Below are positions 58,233-64,000 of a stretch of 64,000 nucleotides of DNA, piece after piece. The DNA comes from Hymenopus coronatus (lineage: Eukaryota > Arthropoda > Insecta > Mantodea > Hymenopodidae). Position 1 is the stretch's first letter, and each line of letters starts with the position of its first letter. The stretch lies in NCBI GenBank assembly GCA_030762935.1, contig CM060886.1:36379509-36443508 (forward strand), given 5' to 3'. The notes beneath the pieces were generated by a model, which was given only the letters and a program-made list of their open reading frames with translations, did not search any database and was not told where the DNA came from. The position numbers and the translations under genes are program-made.

Positions 58233-58345
58233 AACTCCATGGCACGACAGCTCACAAGGAACCTTAGCCTACTGCTTGGCCGCTGCATACACCATCTCAG
58301 TCCATGACAGACATCATGGATGGGGTGCAGTATTTGAGGGTGAGA
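58233..58345 (-). mobile_element. Partial SINE (family B) tail
   Basis: It matches the tail and body of the 21852-22193 SINE (ATAATAACTCCATGGCACGA, CAGCTCACAAGGAACCTTAG, ATCATGGATGGGGTG). It lacks the tRNA-like head. Confidence 0.75.
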
Positions 58346-58571
58346 GATGGTAATGGGATGATACTAAAAGGTAGAAGTTACTACAATAAACCTATCAGGT
58401 CTTCTTTTTTGCTATGCAAAGCATAGCCAGTAAGTCTTGAGAAGAGCCAAAGCAAACTGATATGTGTTCAGTATAGCCGATTTAATGATTTTTACTATCT
58501 AGCGATTTTTAATTTACCCAATGGACGCAAACTCAAAAGTTAGTAACTTAAAAATACATGGAAATGATTAT

Positions 58572-59590
58572 TACTTTCTCTTCTGTGTACATAGTAGGTA
58601 GAGAAAGTATTTGATTCTAGTCGCCTTCTGAGGTGTAATGGTTACCATGCTAACTTCATATACCCAAGGTTGCTGGTTCAAATCCAGCAGAGGACGATGG
58701 ATTTATTCAGGTGTAAAAATCCTTAGCATGGCTTCCTCGGAAGGGAAGTAAAGCCATGGGTCCCGTGTCGTAGATTTACAGCACATAAAAGAACCTCAAG
58801 CCTGATAGAGAGGCCTCTGAGCAAAATTAAGCAGTCTTTCACACCCAGTATAGAATGGGACGCTGAGAACCATAGCAGTTAAAGAGCATCCATAAATAAC
58901 ACACCATTTTTCATTTTTATTTGATTCTACCAAAGAATTTTATGTTGAGATCTCATTGAAAATATATGTTTTGAATAAAACATAGCAATTTTAGAAAAAG
59001 CTCCATGTATGTGTCGTCTTGTTGGTGTTTAAGTTCAACATCTTTCAAGGATGCAATTCAAGGATTTTAAAGAAAATTCACAGCCTAAATTACCCTTTAC
59101 ATTGAAACTTTTTCGAAAATTTTGATTTTTTCAAAAGTGATTAATGATTTTAATTAAAATACCACATGCTCAAGATATTTTCATTACAAATAAAATATAT
59201 ATCTTGAATTTTCTGGGAATAGCCTCTTCATTGTAGATAGATTTTGCATGACTGTAAGAGTTAGAAAAAAGCTTACCACACAAAAGATTTAGATCTCCTT
59301 AAAAATCACACCATTTATGTCATAAACATTTTTATGGGGTTAACCGTATCAGGGATATTTCTTGTTATTGATTTTTAAATTTCCAATACTTATTCTTTTC
59401 TCCAGAAGTCCAGTATCCAGAGAGTGTTATTCGTCTAAGTCATGTAAAGAAAACAGAATTCAGTTGCTTCACATTGTGACAGCTTTTTAAAAACTTGACC
59501 ATTGCTTTAGCCTAGTATATTCCCTAATTTTCTTCTCTTTATAAGGAACTAAGTAATAAGGCCATTTCGGTTAATGTTTATCTCACCAAT
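58572..59590 (+). repeat. Palindrome-ended dispersed repeat, near full-length plus copy with a SINE inserted
   Basis: It begins with a 38-bp hairpin (TACTTTCTCTTCTGTGTAC, then ATAGTAGGTAGAGAAAGTA at 58572-58609). It is interrupted by the SINE at 58620-58918 and continues with GATTCTACCAAAGAATTTTA through TTTTCTGGGAATAGCCTCTT, GGGGTTAACCGTATCAGGGA and TTTAGCCTAGTATATTCCCT. Without the SINE it is about 700 bp. Confidence 0.8.
58620..58918 (+). mobile_element. tRNA-derived SINE (family A), complete, with 11-bp target duplication
   Basis: ATTTGATTCTA at 58609-58619 is repeated exactly at 58919-58929. The tRNA-like head has AGGTGTAATGGTTACCATGC (A box) and GGTTCAAATCC (B box). The body (GGCTTCCTCGGAAGGGAAGT, CAGCACATAAAAGAACCTCA) is shared with the minus copy at 22811-23066. 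Confidence 0.93.
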
Positions 59591-61500
59591 GTTTGATTAG
59601 CATTAAGTAGATAGAACAATAAGCTTTTGCAAGAGTAGTTTGTTGTAGAATAAGTAGAGAAAGCTGTGTTAATGAAACAAATCAGATTTTTAATTTTCTT
59701 TTTTATCAATTTAAAGATCTAGCCAATAAATTCAGTTGTTGTATACTTCTTTCTTTCTCCTCTTCTTCATTTTCTTCTTCTTCTTCTTATCGTTATTATT
59801 ATTATTAGTTGTTGTTGTTGTATGTATTAAATGTTATTGAAATTATTAACATTGTAAATATGAACTTTCAACAAATCCAGAATAAAAACTCATACATAAT
59901 TTGTCAAATGAAAAGGAAAAAAAAAAAAAAAAAAAAAAGAGCTAGCCCAAAACTTGGTTGCAGTATATGAATGCCTCTGATTCAAAGTAGTCAGTTCTTC
60001 TGATTTGTCAGAATATTTTCCAATTTTTTATGTTTTCTGCCGGAAATGCAGATTTTGTCCAAAATATTATAATTTTTAATTTCTCTTCATAAATTAGTTT
60101 TTAAGTTAATTGAATGTAAACCCATTTTTAAATTTAGAGGAACTGTTTTATTCAAATGAAATTTAATATATATTTTGGGAGTTAAATTATTATTAGATCT
60201 GGATTTTGTAACATTGTTTGTTGTGATGCAAGTACCTCATTTGAGTTAACACAAGGATATCAGGAAATCAGTGAAATGTACAAAAATGCTAAGAAGAGGA
60301 CAATAAGTAAATTTGACAGTGTGTCGAAAATTCAAAATTGGTTAAAATTATATTTCCAATGCATATTTTTAGTTAAATATGTCCAGACAAAAAGGTCTTA
60401 TAGTGTGATGTCAGAAACATGTGTTAAATAGTGGTTTCTGATAACCAATTGAGCCCTTTGGAGATACCATTATGAGTTTAGTGGGGTAATTTAATAAATG
60501 TTAATGACTTGCTATCAATACTAAAGCAATTTTTCAGCATTTTACTTCATAATTATAAAATACAGATTTCCTTTTATCGTGCGGTTTTCTGACTTCGTCT
60601 GATTAAACTTCCTATATAATTTTCTTTTTTTACTCCGATCCTCATGTATGAAATTTTTGTTTTATTTCCTTTGTATTTATGTTATAATCAAGTTTATCAT
60701 CATATAAGAACACACTAAATAATTGGGAGAAAGCAGCTAACAGTAGAAATTGGTGAACTAATATTTTATGTTAACGAAGATATTTTTCTCAATTATCACA
60801 TACTATGTTTTGTGACATGAGAGTGCAGAATCTTCATTGTTGATTAAGGGTTTCTTCATTATGTGAAAATTATGTAGCTATTATTAAATAATTTTAGGAC
60901 CAGAAAGAAAGCTCAAAGGTTTAAAATGTAACCTAATATTATTTTAACAATTACTCAACCACCAAAGGGTGCTTATAGGCTGTACAGTATTCCGAGAACC
61001 CGAAAGACTGTCAGGGAAAGAGGTTAAGGAGATGGGCATTCCACCAATGCATTATAGCCTTTTGCATGAATATCAGGTTATTTTCATCCTTTATTTGAAA
61101 TAGTTGGAACTATACAAAATTACAATTATGAGAAGCAAAGGAAAGATTTCACTGTAAAACTCTGGATTATTGTACAATAATTTCATGAAGAATGAGATGA
61201 GATAGGTGCAATTAATTTGTTACTGCCACGAATGTCGATAAATTATTTTGGATATTATTGTTGAGATCATTAATTAGTTTCTCAGTGTATAGTTAAAGAG
61301 AACAAATGCTTATTAATTATGTATTTAGCAGAGTAAATTCAGCTTGGAGCAAAGCAAATAGAAAGCTAACGCCAAGATAGGAGTGTGATGTGAGAAGTTC
61401 TTTATTAACAAGGTTTCTTTTGTCCAGTCACGTAGCAACAGCTCATGGCAGGGGTAAACCTTAAAATTCGGAAAAGAGTAATTTTCCATTGTACAACATG
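59591..61500. other. AT-rich sequence with small simple repeats, no gene recognised
   Basis: It includes a CTT/TTC-rich run with TTA and TTG repeats at 59750-59822 and an A-tract of about 23 at 59916-59938. No coding or structural ends were found. Confidence 0.4.
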
Positions 61501-61513
61501 TGTCATGTGGGTG

Positions 61514-62230
61514 TTGCGGTGCACCCTGGGATGAGAACAGTGGATTTTGGGTAATATTTACATCAGTTGCGTGGCCTTTCTGTCCAATCAGAAAGAGGCC
61601 GCCATGACAGTATTTTTAGTATATAAGGAACAGAGGAAGGCACATCGGAGCTGTATGTCTCTCGTTTGATGCTGTATGTTGCTGTAATACCGTCATGCTG
61701 TCGGTTGTCAGGCTGAACCTCACATCTTTGCACAAAGTGAAACATTGTAAATCATAACGATACTTAGCAGTTTAGCTCTAAGTCAAGTGTATTTAAAGTC
61801 AGTGATGTGCATTAAATTATATTGTGTAAAGCAGAATCAAAGAAGAAGTATAAATTATTACGTGTGAATAACCAAGTATTAAAGTTCCTAGCAAGTGTTT
61901 AAGTTAGTAGAATTGTGAAGCAAAGTGCTTGTCTCACACCTCCTAGTTAAAATAAATGCAAGGAAAGTCACGTACATGTACATTATTATAAGATCACTCC
62001 CTGAACTACCCCCATTAGCTGTACCACCCCGAGAGAGTCAACTATCGTGCAGACTGAGCAGCCCTGAGGCATATCACCGGTAGAGGATTCACATCAACAG
62101 GTACGTGGGTCTACTCATTGGTAGTGGAGTGAGTCTTAGAGCACCGCCAACGTCACCAATCTGGGCACGAAGCTGAGAACGCTGCATCTGGTGCTCCGAA
62201 CGTGGTGATTAGGAGAATACGCCACAACAA
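61514..62230 (+). mobile_element. Possible LTR or solo LTR with TATA box and PBS-like motif
   Basis: This GC-richer island starts TGTTGCGGTGCACCCTGGG and ends near CGCCACAACA, giving TGTTG/CAACA inverted ends. A TATATAAGG at about 61620 lies upstream of a GAGCTGTATGTCTCTCG stretch, as in an LTR promoter. TGGTGCTCCGAACGTGG near 62190 resembles a primer-binding-site region of insect LTR elements, in which case the LTR would end just before it. No matching second LTR, target duplication or gag/pol was found. Confidence 0.4.
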
Positions 62231-63220
62231 TAAGTCCACCGCATTGTATTCATTACTACCTTTTATTAAATGCGTAGCAAAGTGTTACCTGGAAGTTAAA
62301 TGCAATTCTTAAAGATTATAAGTGGAAAATGTATGCTTACAACTAGACATTAGAAAGAAATTTAGCATAACAACGTAGAAAAATTTTAAAATACATTTTA
62401 AGTTACATCAAAATAATCCTCACAGCAATACATTTTAAAATTCTTATCAATTCAATGTTCATCACAATTGTTGACTGCTTCAGCTGTCTAATCCAAATGT
62501 ACTCTCTAAAGCCACTGTTGAAAATGATCTCACTGGCCCTGATTTACTTCCTTTTATATCTCCCAATTAGGTAGCAAGAAACTTCCAGAGCTCAGAAATT
62601 TGCATGTACACTTTTTTTCTTTCTTTATTTGGGCCATTATTGCTTATGTTTTTTCATGCAACAAATGCAACAGTCTGATGCAATAAGTTGACTGTGCATC
62701 TGCAGTAATGCAGAGTGGCAAGTAGGTGCGAGCCTTTGGATGTGTAGTCACAATACCTTGTAGATTTCTGTATACAATGGTGATCTTTCTTTGCCGCGTA
62801 AGATTTTTTTCCTCCTGATTTCAGATTTTTTGGCAAATGATTGTATTTGTGCACAAATACAGAGTCTTTCTGTTTCAATATTTGGACAGAATTCATGGTG
62901 ATCCAAAAACCAAAATGTTCTGCTACATACAATTTTAAAAAACTGCACTCACCATCACTGTACACTAAACTAAAAGAAATAAAGACAGTGTACCTTTGTT
63001 TTACATAGCACAAGATGTTAAATTATTTTGGTTTGGAACCATGAGTATAGATGGTGACTATGTGGATGCATTATTGTTTAATGTGGCCTCTTTGCAAATT
63101 AAATTGCAATTTAATTATGTGTAGCATTATTATTTTTGCTTTCTGATATCATTTTTGGGTTTACATAACATTTTCTATAAAAGTTCATATACAAGCATAA
63201 TTAGCATGTATATTCCCAAT
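62231..63220. other. AT-rich sequence, no gene recognised
   Basis: The 119-residue and 66-residue minus frames over 62654-63013 overlap each other in different frames and lack domain features. Confidence 0.35.
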
Positions 63221-63224
63221 TTGG

Positions 63225-63385
63225 AAAAGAAATGTTCCCGACCTAAGTTTAGGGTAAGTCCCCATTATTTGCCAGTTATGAGGACTGAGGAAAATCTGTA
63301 GAAAATGCCAGTTAGTGAGGACATTCCTGGAAGGATTGGAACCTTAGACCTCCCGTTCATAGTCTATGCCTTAATGGACATTCCT
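63225..63385 (-). repeat. Possible SINE fragment with B-box-like sequence
   Basis: The minus strand contains GTCTAAGGTTCCAATCCTTC, a B-box-like GGTTCCAATCC, and the segment is less AT-rich than its surroundings. The A box is not clear and no second copy was seen. Confidence 0.35.
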
Positions 63386-64000
63386 TAATGACAGATGATA
63401 GGTATTTTTGGCAAGAGACCCAATTGAAGCAATAGGTTTAACGATGAAAATGTCAACGGGAAAACAGAAAATGAAACAAGGTATGTGCAAGTTATGTTTG
63501 AGCTAGGCTTTCATATGATTACTAATTATTAACAACAAAAACAAAGCTACAACATAGTAACTAAAGGGTGCTCCACAGAAAGTATCCAAACCAGAATCTC
63601 ATTAACATTTAGAGCATACTATGAGATGTATGTGTTAGGTAATTTTAATGTTTATCTACAGGGGAGCAGATCCTAGAGGTGTATGAAAGGGGTGGAAAGG
63701 CTGAGGGTATCTTTTCATTGCCTCCATATGATCATGTTTCTTTTACAAGAAGATATTTAAAAGTTCTTGGCCTTATTCAGAAACATAAAGCAGATTGCCA
63801 AATTACTATGACAGATTCAGTATCATCCTTTTAGTACATTGTATAATTTCAGATGCATAAAGGTAATCAGTTATTTGAGGTGATCACATAGCAAGCAATA
63901 ACATTTTCTACAGAATAGATAAAACTGAAATACAAGCTGTGATAAAGTACTTTGTTTTGAAGTAATTAATTCCACCAGAAATACAAGAGGAGCTAGATTA

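Noticed and set aside
62654..63013. 119-residue minus-strand open frame
   Set aside because: It overlaps a 66-residue frame in another phase and has no domain or splice features.

Overview
This is an AT-rich window from an animal nuclear genome, most likely an insect with a large, repeat-dense genome. The evidence is spliced genes with GT-AG introns, tRNA-derived SINEs, several classes of non-LTR retrotransposon, a Penelope-like element, a Helitron, pogo/Tigger and Tc1/mariner-like transposases, and a THAP/P-element-type relic. I see no prokaryotic gene organisation. The exact order cannot be fixed from sequence alone; a polyneopteran or another large-genome insect is a reasonable guess, but only a guess.

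Three protein-coding loci can be supported. (1) A complete five-exon gene on the minus strand (coding 54382 down to 48525) encodes the gamma subunit of the translocon-associated protein complex (SSR3/TRAP-gamma). All four introns have GT-AG ends, compatible phases and a 183-residue product, and a poly(A) signal follows the stop. (2) Starting 288 bp away and divergently, the plus strand carries a first coding exon (54671-54877) recognisable as the N-terminus of FBXL4, a mitochondrial F-box/LRR protein. Its remaining exons were not found and probably lie beyond 64000. The two genes share a short intergenic promoter with two CACGTG E-boxes. (3) A terminal exon on the plus strand (25988-26308) encodes a low-complexity Ser/Pro/His/Arg-rich tail ending in a class I PDZ-ligand-like TPV. 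The gene is unidentified and its upstream exons were not recognised.

Most of the rest is transposon history. From left to right: decayed LINEs at 1.3-2.5 kb (-), 3.0-4.1 kb (+), 8.2-9.4 kb (+) and 11.2-12.5 kb (-). An internally deleted Helitron spans 13163-17339 and has a complete 2.39-kb pogo-like DNA transposon (13409-15802) nested inside it. A THAP/P-type transposase relic lies at 19.3-20.2 kb (-). SINEs with target-site duplications lie at 21.9-22.2 and 22.8-23.1 kb. A Penelope-like element with inverted arms and a GIY-YIG endonuclease lies at 24.0-25.1 kb. A tandem duplication at 27.8-28.4 kb carries a small palindromic insertion. A second copy of the 8.2-kb LINE family lies at 35.7-36.5 kb, a LINE with RNase H at 37.8-40.0 kb (-), a complete-ended Tigger/Jerky-like element at 41548-43751, mariner-like relics at 47.7 and 56.3-58.1 kb (the latter split by a 1-kb TIR element), and a possible LTR at 61.5-62.2 kb.

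The most distinctive unexplained item is a roughly 0.75-kb dispersed repeat family, present in at least eight copies or fragments in both orientations. One end is a palindrome of about 34-40 bp built on an ACTTTCTCTA...TAGAGAAAGT hairpin. I do not recognise its class. The long stretches between these items are AT-rich sequence in which I see no gene.
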